Source of the DNA: Actinomycetospora lutea
GTDB taxonomy: Bacteria; Actinomycetota; Actinomycetes; Mycobacteriales; Pseudonocardiaceae
Reading direction: 5' to 3'
Assembly: GCF_028737205.1 (NCBI RefSeq)
Contig: NZ_JAQZAL010000022.1
Location: 1-64,000, forward strand
DNA length: 64,000 nucleotides
The notes below the pieces were generated by a model that saw nothing but the letters and a program-made list of their open reading frames with translations, had not been told where the DNA came from and made no database searches. Shown one piece after another: positions 57,795 to 64,000 of this stretch (positions within the stretch are counted from its first letter, which is position 1; the number at the start of each line of letters is the position of its first letter). A program made the position numbers and the translations under genes.

Positions 57795-57820
57795 CGGAAG
57801 TTGACTTCCGCCATGCGGAA
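57795..57820 (+). promoter_or_regulatory. Double palindrome and promoter upstream of the iclR gene
   Basis: CGGAAG-TTGA-CTTCCG (57795-57810) overlaps TTCCGC-CAT-GCGGAA (57806-57820). The second resembles known IclR-family operators. TTGACT (57801-57806) would be the -35, so repressor binding would cover the promoter. The IclR start is about 100 bases downstream. Confidence 0.6.
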
Positions 57821-57916
57821 TGCTGGAGTGACTGCGCTCCACCGTGTTCGGCCGCCGGCGCGGCAGCTCCCTGCGGCGCCGTGCCGCGGCAGGCGTACCC
57901 GAGGAGGTGGGCCCCG

Positions 57917-58675
57917 ATGCCGTCGGTGCAGTCCCTGACCCGGGCGCTCGACCTGCTCGACCACCTGGCCGACGCGGGCGGGCGCGCGACGCTCTCGCAG
58001 CTCGCCGCCGCCTCGGGCCTGCCGGCCGCGAGCGTCCACCGGCTGCTCGCGACGCTCGTCGCGCAGGGCCACGTCCGCCGCGAGGCCGGCCGGCGCTACG
58101 CGCTCGGCCCCCGGCTCGTGCGCCTGGGCGACGTCGCGGGCCACGTGCTGGGCGAGGGCGTGGGCCCGCTGCTGCGCGAGCTCGTCGCGGCGACCGGCGA
58201 GACGGCCAACCTCGCGGGCCTCGACGGCGACGCGGCGGTCTACCTCGCCCAGGCGGCGTCGCCGCACCCGATGCGCATGTTCACCGAGGTGGGACGCCGG
58301 GTGCCGCTGCACGCCACCGGCGTCGGCAAGGCGCTGCTGGCCGCGATGACGCCGGGCGACGTCGACGCGGTGGTCGCGCGCACCGGCATGCCCGCCCGCA
58401 CCCCGGCGACCATCACCGACGCGGCCCGCCTGCGCGACGAGCTCGCCGCCGCCCGCACGCGCGGGTGGGTGCTCGACGAGGGCGAGCAGGAGGTCGGCGT
58501 GCGCTGCGTGGCCGCGCCCGTGCCCGGCGCGCCCACCCCGTGCGCGGTGTCGGTGTCCGGCCCCGCGGCGCGCTTCTCCCCCGACGACGCCGAGCTCGCC
58601 GGGCCGACGGTCGTCGCGGCCGCCGCCCGGCTCGGCGTGGAGCTCGCCGGCCAACCCGAGGAGGACGTGACGTGA
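57917..58675 (+). CDS. IclR-family transcriptional regulator
   Basis: A winged helix ([41 protein letters not shown]) is followed by an IclR effector domain ([39 protein letters not shown]). The ATG at 57917 has GAGGAGG 7 bases upstream; the product is 252 residues. It is the first gene of the HAD-glcDEF operon (GTGA overlap with the HAD gene) and probably represses itself and the operon through the palindromes upstream. Glycolate or glyoxylate is a likely inducer, by context only. Confidence 0.9.
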   Translation: MPSVQSLTRALDLLDHLADAGGRATLSQLAAASGLPAASVHRLLATLVAQGHVRREAGRRYALGPRLVRLGDVAGHVLGEGVGPLLRELVAATGETANLAGLDGDAAVYLAQAASPHPMRMFTEVGRRVPLHATGVGKALLAAMTPGDVDAVVARTGMPARTPATITDAARLRDELAAARTRGWVLDEGEQEVGVRCVAAPVPGAPTPCAVSVSGPAARFSPDDAELAGPTVVAAAARLGVELAGQPEEDVT

Positions 58676-59424
58676 GCCCGACACCACGGGTGGCGGTCTG
58701 CTGGGACATCGACGGGACCCTGCTGTGGGGCGGCACCGTCGGGCGCGACGTGCTGTGTGACGCGTTCACCACCGTCACCGGGCACCGCGCGCCGATCGAG
58801 GCGGTCGCGATGGGCGGGCGCACCGACTGGCTCATCGGCGAGGCGCTGCGCGACGCGCTGCCCGCGCACCACGCCGCGCCGTTCGTGGCCCGCGGCGACG
58901 ACTTTGGCCACGCCGTCATCGCCGCGGTCACCGACGGCTGGGGCCGGCGGGCCGGGGAGCTCGCCGCGGTGGCCCGCACCCTGCCCGGTGTCCCCGAGAC
59001 CGTCGCCGCGCTCGCCGCCGACCCCGCGGTGATCCAGACGCTGACCACGGGCAACGTGCGCGTCGGGGCGCGGGCGAAGCTCGGCGCGGTCGGGCTCGCC
59101 GACGGCCCGATCGACCTCGGGCTCGGCGGCTACGGCGAGGGTCCGGGGCAGCGGGTGCGGGTCGTCGAGCAGGCCCGCGACGCGCTCGCCGCGCGCTACG
59201 GCGAGGTGCCGGTCATGGTGGTCGTCGGCGACACCCCGCTCGACGTCGAGGCCGCGCACCGGGCCGGCGCGCTCGCGGTCGGCGTCGCCACGGGGCGCTC
59301 GTCCGTGGGGGATCTGCACGCCGCGGGGGCCGAGCACGTCTTCGACGACCTCGCCGACCCCGGCCGTCTGGTGGCGGTGGTGCGGTCGGCGCGCGAGGAT
59401 CGTCACGCGGAACCGGGGAGGTAA
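58672..59424 (+). CDS. HAD-family hydrolase, phosphoglycolate-phosphatase-like
   Basis: Motif I is WDIDGTLLWGG, motif II lies in TLTTGN, and motif IV is VVGDTPLDVEAAHRAGA. The helical cap is of the Gph/beta-phosphoglucomutase type. Placed 2 bases before glcD and overlapping iclR, it would supply glycolate from 2-phosphoglycolate. The GTG start lies in the GTGA with the iclR stop; the product is 250 residues. Confidence 0.85.
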   Translation: MSPTPRVAVCWDIDGTLLWGGTVGRDVLCDAFTTVTGHRAPIEAVAMGGRTDWLIGEALRDALPAHHAAPFVARGDDFGHAVIAAVTDGWGRRAGELAAVARTLPGVPETVAALAADPAVIQTLTTGNVRVGARAKLGAVGLADGPIDLGLGGYGEGPGQRVRVVEQARDALAARYGEVPVMVVVGDTPLDVEAAHRAGALAVGVATGRSSVGDLHAAGAEHVFDDLADPGRLVAVVRSAREDRHAEPGR

Positions 59425-59426
59425 CC

Positions 59427-60878
59427 ATGGTCGATGCCGCGATGGTCCGGGAGTTCACCGATCTCCTCTCGGAGAACGGGGTCATCACCGACGAGGTCGG
59501 CCTGCGCAGCTACGAGTGCGACGGGCTGACCGGCTTCCGGCAGGTCCCCGCGCTGGTCGTGCTGCCGCGCGACGCGCAGGAGGTCGCCGGGGCGGTCCGG
59601 CTGTGTGCGAAGTACGGGATGCCGTTCGTCGCGCGGGGTGCGGGCACCGGCCTGTCGGGCGGCGCGATGCCCGTCGCCGACGGCGTGGTGATCTCGCTGC
59701 AGAAGCTGCGCCGCATCCTCGAGATCGACGTCGAGAACCGGCGCGCGGTGCTCGAGCCGGGCGTCTACAACCTCGAGATCTCCAAGGCCGCCGCACCGTA
59801 CGGGCTGTACTACGCCCCGGACCCGTCGAGCCAGCAGGTCTGCACGATCGGCGGCAACGTCGCCGAGAACTCCGGCGGGGCGCACTGCCTGAAGTACGGC
59901 TTCACCACCAACCACGTGCTGGAGATGGAGGTCGTGCTCGCCGACGGCTCGGTGGTCACCCTCGGCGGCCCGACCGGCGAGCAGGCCGGACCCGACCTGC
60001 GCGGGCTGTTCATCGGCTCCGAGGGCACGCTCGGCGTCTGCACGAAGGTCACCGTCCGGCTGCTGCAGACCCCCGAGACCGTGCGGACGGTGCTCGCCGA
60101 CTTCCCGTCGATCGAGGCCGCGGGCGACACCGTCGGCGACATCGTCGACGCGGCGATCATCCCGGCGGCGGTGGAGATGATGGACTCGCTGGCGATGGAG
60201 GCCTCCGAGGCCGCCACCGGCGCGGGCCTCACCGTCGAGTCCCCCGCGGCACTGATCATCGAGCTGGACGGCCCGGCCGACGAGGTCGAGGCGGAGTTCG
60301 AGCACCTCACCGCGATCTGCGAGCGCCACGGCGCCACCCGCCTGCACGTGCCGACCGAGGCCGAGGAGCGCCAGAAGGTCTGGAAGGGCCGCAAGGCGGC
60401 GTTCGCCGCGGTCGGGCGGATCAGCCCCGACTACATCGTCCAGGACGGCGTCGTCCCGCGGACCCGGCTGGCCGAGGTGCTCACCCGCATCGCCGAGATG
60501 GGGCGCGACGCCGGGCTGCGCGTCGCGAACGTCTTCCACGCGGGCGACGGCAACCTGCACCCGCTGGTGCTCTACTCGGAGGCCGCCGGCGAGCACGACG
60601 TCGCCGAGAAGCTGTCCACCGACATCGCCGAGCTCTGCGTCGAGCTCGGCGGGTCGCTCTCGGGCGAGCACGGCATCGGCACCGACAAGGCCTGCTCGAT
60701 GCCGGCGATGTTCTCCGAGGACGACCTGGGCGTCATGCACCGCGTCCGGCTCGCCTTCGACCCGGACTCGCGGTGCAACCCCGGGAAGCTCTTCCCGACG
60801 CCGCGGCTCTGCGGCGAGCGGCCGGGGAAGTACCAGCCCCATCCCCTCGAGGAAGCCGGAGTGATCGAGCGCCTGTGA
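59427..60878 (+). CDS. glcD: Glycolate oxidase subunit GlcD (FAD-linked)
   Basis: The 483-residue flavoprotein has a PCMH-type FAD domain (FVARGAGTGLSGGAMPV, CTIGGNVAENSGGAHCLKYG) and the C-terminal oxidase domain ending with FHAGDGNLHPLVLY and GEHGIGTDKA. GlcD takes electrons from glycolate (or D-lactate in some homologues) and passes them on with GlcE and GlcF. The ATG has GGGAGGTAACC upstream, and the gene starts 2 bases after the HAD stop. Confidence 0.95.
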   Translation: MVDAAMVREFTDLLSENGVITDEVGLRSYECDGLTGFRQVPALVVLPRDAQEVAGAVRLCAKYGMPFVARGAGTGLSGGAMPVADGVVISLQKLRRILEIDVENRRAVLEPGVYNLEISKAAAPYGLYYAPDPSSQQVCTIGGNVAENSGGAHCLKYGFTTNHVLEMEVVLADGSVVTLGGPTGEQAGPDLRGLFIGSEGTLGVCTKVTVRLLQTPETVRTVLADFPSIEAAGDTVGDIVDAAIIPAAVEMMDSLAMEASEAATGAGLTVESPAALIIELDGPADEVEAEFEHLTAICERHGATRLHVPTEAEERQKVWKGRKAAFAAVGRISPDYIVQDGVVPRTRLAEVLTRIAEMGRDAGLRVANVFHAGDGNLHPLVLYSEAAGEHDVAEKLSTDIAELCVELGGSLSGEHGIGTDKACSMPAMFSEDDLGVMHRVRLAFDPDSRCNPGKLFPTPRLCGERPGKYQPHPLEEAGVIERL

Positions 60879-62017
60879 GTGAGACCGTCACGCCCACCAC
60901 CGTTGACGACCTGCGCGACGCCGTCCTCGACCGTCCCGGCACGATCCGCGTCGCCGGTGCCGGCACCGCCGCCGACTGGGCGGGCACGCCCGCGCCCGCC
61001 GACTCCGTCCTCGACCTGACCGGTCTGAGCGGCATCGTCACCCACAACCCCGGCGACATGACCGTCGAGGTCCGCGCCGGCACGCCGTTCGCGCAGCTGC
61101 AGTCCGAGCTGGGCGAGCACCACCAGCGGGTCGCCGTCGACCCGGCGCGGGCCGCCGAGGGGGCCACGCTGGGCGGGCTGTTCGCCACCGCCGACTCCGG
61201 GCCGCGCGCGCTGCAGTACGGCTCGCTGCGCGACCTGGTCATCGGCGCGACGATCGTGCTCGCCGACGGCACCGTCGCCCGTTCCGGCGGGCACGTGATC
61301 AAGAACGTCGCCGGTTACGACCTCACCAAGGTGCTGCACGGCGCCCACGGCACGCTCGGCGTGGTCGCCGGGCTCGTGCTGCGCCTGCACCCGACCCCGC
61401 AGGCCACCGCCACCGTGGCCGTGGCCTGCGACCGGGGCGCGTCGGCGGACCTGGCGCGCCGGATCGCCGACAGCCCGGCCGAGGCGGTGGCCGTGCAGTG
61501 GCACGCGGGCCGCCTGCTCGCGGTCGTCGAGGGCTCGGAGAGCGGCGCCGAGGCCCGCGCGCGGCGGCTCGCCGAGTCCGTGGGCGGCGAGCTGCTCGCC
61601 CCGGACGACGCGACCGCGGCGTGGGACGCACACGCGGCCTCTGTCCGCCACCGCGGGGAGCGCGCCGTGCTCCGGTTCGGCGTCATCCCCTCGGCGCTGA
61701 CCGGGGTGCTCGACGGCCTCGACGCCGACACCGGCGGCCTGGACGAGGTCACCACGTCGCCGCGCACGGGCGTCGCGACGGTGTCGGTGCCCGCCGACGC
61801 CGACGTCGTCGCCGCCGCGCACCGCCGCATCGCCGAGGCCGGCGGCACCTCGACGCTGCGCCAGCGCCCCGCGGGCGCCGAGCTGCCCGCGTTGGGGCCC
61901 GCGCCCGCCGCGGCGACCGTGCTGCGCGCCGTCGCCGCGTCCCTCGATCCCGACCAGCGCCTCGGCCGCGGCCGCCTGGCCCCCTGGATCCCTCAGCCGA
62001 CCGGAGTGAGCGCATGA
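60875..62017 (+). CDS. glcE: Glycolate oxidase subunit GlcE (FAD-binding)
   Basis: A second FAD-binding protein of 380 residues, shorter than GlcD, as in the three-subunit enzyme. It shows EGATLGGLFATADSGPRALQYGSLRDLVIG, SGGHVIKNVAGYDLTKVLHGAHGTLGVV and a weaker C-terminal half. The GTG overlaps the glcD stop (GTGA) and the gene overlaps glcF by an ATGA. Confidence 0.93.
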   Translation: MSETVTPTTVDDLRDAVLDRPGTIRVAGAGTAADWAGTPAPADSVLDLTGLSGIVTHNPGDMTVEVRAGTPFAQLQSELGEHHQRVAVDPARAAEGATLGGLFATADSGPRALQYGSLRDLVIGATIVLADGTVARSGGHVIKNVAGYDLTKVLHGAHGTLGVVAGLVLRLHPTPQATATVAVACDRGASADLARRIADSPAEAVAVQWHAGRLLAVVEGSESGAEARARRLAESVGGELLAPDDATAAWDAHAASVRHRGERAVLRFGVIPSALTGVLDGLDADTGGLDEVTTSPRTGVATVSVPADADVVAAAHRRIAEAGGTSTLRQRPAGAELPALGPAPAAATVLRAVAASLDPDQRLGRGRLAPWIPQPTGVSA

Positions 62018-63432
62018 CCACCCACCCCACCGCCGGCCCCCACGACTACTCCGGGCCGCCCGACTTCTCCTCCGAGCGCGGCGAGAAGCCCGCACCGGAG
62101 CGGGCCGACCTGCTCTCCGGTGACCACGGCTCGTTCGACGACCACCACCCGCCGGCGCAGGAGCTGCTCGACGACTGCGTGCACTGCGGCTTCTGCCTGC
62201 CGACGTGCCCCACCTACGCGCTCTGGGGCGAGGAGATGGACTCGCCGCGCGGGCGCATCTACCTCATGGAGATGGCGGAGAAGGGCGAGATCCCGCTCGA
62301 GGGCGCGTTCACCACGCACATCGACCGGTGCCTGGGCTGCATGGCGTGCGTGACGGCCTGCCCCTCGGGCGTGCAGTACGACCGCCTGCTGGAGGCGACG
62401 CGACCCCAGATCGAGCGGAACGTGCCGCGCTCGCGCGGCGACCGGCTCTTCCGCGAGGCGATCTTCGCGCTGTTCCCCTACAAGCGCCGACTGCGCGCGG
62501 CCTCGATCGGCGGCGCGCTCTACCAGAAGCTGCGCCCGCGCAGCATGGACAGGCTCGTGGCGAAGCTGCCCTCGCGGCTGGCCGCCATGGAGTCGCTCCT
62601 GCCGCCGGTGCGGGTCCGCGACGCGTTCGCCCGCATCCCCGCGCGGACGCCGGCGGTGTTCGACCCCGCCCACCCCGAACGGCGCGGGCGGGTCGGCCTG
62701 CTGACCGGGTGCGTGCAGGACGTGTTCTTCCACCCGGTCAACGAGGCCACCGTGCGGGTGCTCGCCGCCGAGGGCTGGGACGTCATCGCGCCGCGCGAGC
62801 AGACGTGCTGCGGGGCGCTCGGGCTGCACGCGGGGCGCGAGACCGAGGCGATCGCGCGGGCGAAGAAGCTCATCGCGACGTTCGAGCGCGCGCGGGTGGA
62901 CACGATCGCCACGAACGTCGCCGGCTGCGGGTCGTCGATGAAGGAGTACGGCGAGCTGCTCGCCGACGATCCCGAGTGGGCCGAGCGGGCGACGGCGTTC
63001 GCCGCGAAGGTGCGCGACATCTCCGAGGTCGTCGACGAGACGCTCGCCGACCCGCGGGCGAGGCGGCACCCGCTCGAGGCGAAGGTGGTCTACCACGACG
63101 CCTGCCACCTCGGGCACGCCCAGAAGATCCGGTCGGAGCCGCGGCGGGTGCTGCGGTCGATCCCGGGCGTCGAGCTCGTCGAGCTGCCCGAGGCGGAGAT
63201 CTGCTGCGGGTCGGCGGGGATCTACAACATGCTCCAGCCCGAGGCCGCGGGCGAGCTCGGCCGGCGCAAGGCGGGCAACATCCGCGGGACCGGCGCCGAC
63301 GTGCTGGTCACGGCGAACCCGGGCTGCCTGCTGCAGATCCGGAAGTACCTGGAGGGCGAGCTGCCGATGCTCCACCCGATCCAGCTCGTCGACGCCTCCA
63401 TCCGCGGCGTCCGGCCGCCGGAGATGGGCTGA
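62014..63432 (+). CDS. glcF: Glycolate oxidase iron-sulfur subunit GlcF
   Basis: Two 4Fe-4S motifs (CVHCGFCLPTCP and CLGCMACVTACP) precede two CCG domains (EQTCCGALGLHAGR and AEICCGSAGIYNM), the plan of GlcF and HdrD-like proteins. It carries electrons from the flavoproteins to the quinone pool at the membrane. The 472-residue length fits. It is the last gene of the operon, and a perfect 20-bp hairpin follows 7 bases later. Confidence 0.94.
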   Translation: MTTHPTAGPHDYSGPPDFSSERGEKPAPERADLLSGDHGSFDDHHPPAQELLDDCVHCGFCLPTCPTYALWGEEMDSPRGRIYLMEMAEKGEIPLEGAFTTHIDRCLGCMACVTACPSGVQYDRLLEATRPQIERNVPRSRGDRLFREAIFALFPYKRRLRAASIGGALYQKLRPRSMDRLVAKLPSRLAAMESLLPPVRVRDAFARIPARTPAVFDPAHPERRGRVGLLTGCVQDVFFHPVNEATVRVLAAEGWDVIAPREQTCCGALGLHAGRETEAIARAKKLIATFERARVDTIATNVAGCGSSMKEYGELLADDPEWAERATAFAAKVRDISEVVDETLADPRARRHPLEAKVVYHDACHLGHAQKIRSEPRRVLRSIPGVELVELPEAEICCGSAGIYNMLQPEAAGELGRRKAGNIRGTGADVLVTANPGCLLQIRKYLEGELPMLHPIQLVDASIRGVRPPEMG

Positions 63433-63439
63433 CCTGCAT

Positions 63440-63483
63440 ATGTGAGCGAACTTCGGGGCCATAGCCCCGAAGTTCGCTCACAT
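63440..63483. terminator. Perfect hairpin after glcF
   Basis: The 20-bp arms (63440-63459 and 63464-63483) are fully complementary with a 4-base loop. The stem shares its pattern with the hairpin at 63837-63873, with two compensating base-pair changes. It likely terminates glcF transcription. Confidence 0.85.
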
Positions 63484-63489
63484 GGGGCG

Positions 63490-63570
63490 TCAGTACCGGA
63501 CGGCCACGTCCATCACCCAGGTGACGCCGAAGCGGTCGGTGAGCATGCCGTAGAGCGGCGACCACGGCGC
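63490..63570 (-). pseudogene. C-terminal remnant of a PhnB-like VOC protein
   Basis: The minus strand encodes WSPLYGMLTDRFGVTWVMDVAV with a stop at 63490, which matches the end of PhnB/3-demethylubiquinone-methyltransferase-like VOC proteins (the GxLTDRFGVxW block). Upstream of this the frame continues as unrelated Arg/Pro-rich sequence without homologous character, so most of the gene is gone. Confidence 0.7.
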
Positions 63571-63611
63571 CGGACCGAGGCAACGAGGGCGCCGGCGGCT
63601 GGCCGTGCCGC

Positions 63612-63840
63612 GGCGCGGCGATCGTCGCCCGGCCCGCCGCGGGGCTCGCCCCCTACGTGCGCGACGAGATGGTCGAGGCGATCGACCCGGGCCGCTGCCG
63701 GGGCGTGGTCGTGGGTGGCCCTCGCGGCGCGCTTCGGCCAGCTCGACGCCGACCTCGAGGACGTCGAGCCCGAGGAACTGCGCACCGCCTGCGCGACCCT
63801 CGCCGCCCGCTGCGCCCGCGCGGCCGAACGGCCCCGGTGA
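63612..63840 (+). pseudogene. C-terminal remnant of a WYL-domain-type regulator
   Basis: One frame reads IVARPAAGLAPYVRDEMVEAI and a second frame continues WVALAARFGQLDADLEDVEPEELRTACATLAARC. Together they resemble the end of YafY/WYL regulators, in which a final G-x-D-x-x-v-x-x-P-x-E-L block precedes the terminal helix. A frameshift at about 63690-63715 and loss of the N-terminal half show decay. Its TGA lies in the left arm of the hairpin at 63837. Confidence 0.6.
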
Positions 63841-63873
63841 GCGGACGTCGGGATGGCCCCGACGTCCGCTCAC
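63837..63873. terminator. Perfect hairpin before the last gene
   Basis: The 16-bp arms (63837-63852 and 63858-63873) enclose a 5-base loop, 7 bases beyond the stop of the minus-strand gene at 63881. It is related in sequence to the 63440-63483 hairpin and may serve both strands. Confidence 0.8.
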
Positions 63874-63880
63874 GTACCCC

Positions 63881-64000
63881 TCAGCGCCAGTGGAGGTAGC
63901 CCGGGTCGCCGGCGCCGCCCCAGCGGTCGGCGTCGACGGTGACGCCGGTGCCGGCGCGGACCTCGCCGCACACGACCCACCCCGGGGGCACGGCGTCCTC
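63881..64000 (-). CDS. C-terminal end of an unrecognised protein
   Basis: The last 39 codons before the TGA at 63881 are visible on the minus strand (PPGWVVCGEVRAGTGVTVDAD, GGAGDPGYLHWR). Codon use is normal, and the hairpin downstream supports a real gene end. I do not recognise the family from this stretch. The gene continues beyond the window. Confidence 0.55.
   Translation of the reverse strand, partial: EDAVPPGWVVCGEVRAGTGVTVDADRWGGAGDPGYLHWR

Overview
The DNA is very GC-rich (well over 70% by eye) and the gene order is that of an actinomycete housekeeping chromosome. Reading leftwards, the minus strand carries rsmD, coaD, sepIVA-like, DUF177, rpmF, rnc, mutM, smc, ftsY, amtB-glnK-glnD, ffh, rpsP-khpA-rimM-trmD-rplS-lepB-rnhB, yraN-comM-dprA-xerC-whiG and rpsB-tsf-pyrH-frr-cdsA. 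The same order is known from Streptomyces and mycobacteria. WhiG, the DUF5753/DUF397 pair and the SepIVA-like protein point to a sporulating or filamentous actinomycete. A member of the Pseudonocardiales is my best guess, but the sequence alone does not prove it. I saw no rRNA or tRNA genes, insertion sequence, prophage or CRISPR array.

Layout. 1-3522: cdsA (start only), frr, pyrH, tsf, rpsB. 3523-4535: rpsB leader, an interspersed dyad repeat and an M23-like secreted protein. 4539-13922: whiG, xerC, dprA, comM, yraN, DUF2469, rnhB, lepB, rplS, many with GTGA/ATGA overlaps. 14022-17184: trmD, an inserted mgtC, a dead ABC-transporter fragment, rimM, khpA, rpsP. 17324-21169: accessory island (orphan pxpA, MFS exporter, amidohydrolase, MmcQ/YjbR). 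21170-27151: ffh and the nitrogen genes glnD, glnK, amtB. 27315-33984: a VOC protein, ftsY, a membrane protein, smc. 34307-37218: accessory genes (GH16 lipoprotein, SRPBCC, LuxR regulator, DUF1059 fusion). 37226-41095: mutM, rnc, rpmF, DUF177, sepIVA-like, coaD. 41123-44224: GNAT, a lipoprotein and three unusual low-complexity proteins. 44560-54486: rsmD, pyc, membrane protein, alpha/beta-hydrolase, NlpC/P60 hydrolase, recG, rpmB. 54500-57682: XRE/DUF397 regulators, ung, GNAT. 57917-63432: an IclR-HAD-glcDEF operon that reads as 2-phosphoglycolate/glycolate salvage. 63440-64000: gene remnants between two related hairpins, then the end of an unrecognised gene.

How the genes work together. Most of the window serves translation (rpsB, tsf, frr, rplS, rpsP, rpmB, rpmF, rimM, trmD, rsmD), RNA processing (rnc, rnhB), protein export (ffh, ftsY, lepB), DNA repair and chromosome maintenance (mutM, recG, ung, dprA, comM, xerC, smc) and nitrogen sensing (amtB-glnK-glnD with GlnR-like boxes upstream).

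Non-coding structure is rich. Six genes have a TANNNT -10 hexamer 7-8 bases before the start codon, so they are probably transcribed without a leader. There are also perfect terminator stems, operator-like palindromes in front of the DUF397 and iclR genes, two covarying hairpins at the right end, and a 68-bp dyad repeat present twice about 40 kb apart. The best candidate for something undescribed is the 42291-44224 set of three proteins with two small conserved-looking domains joined to amphipathic, basic and acidic low-complexity tails.
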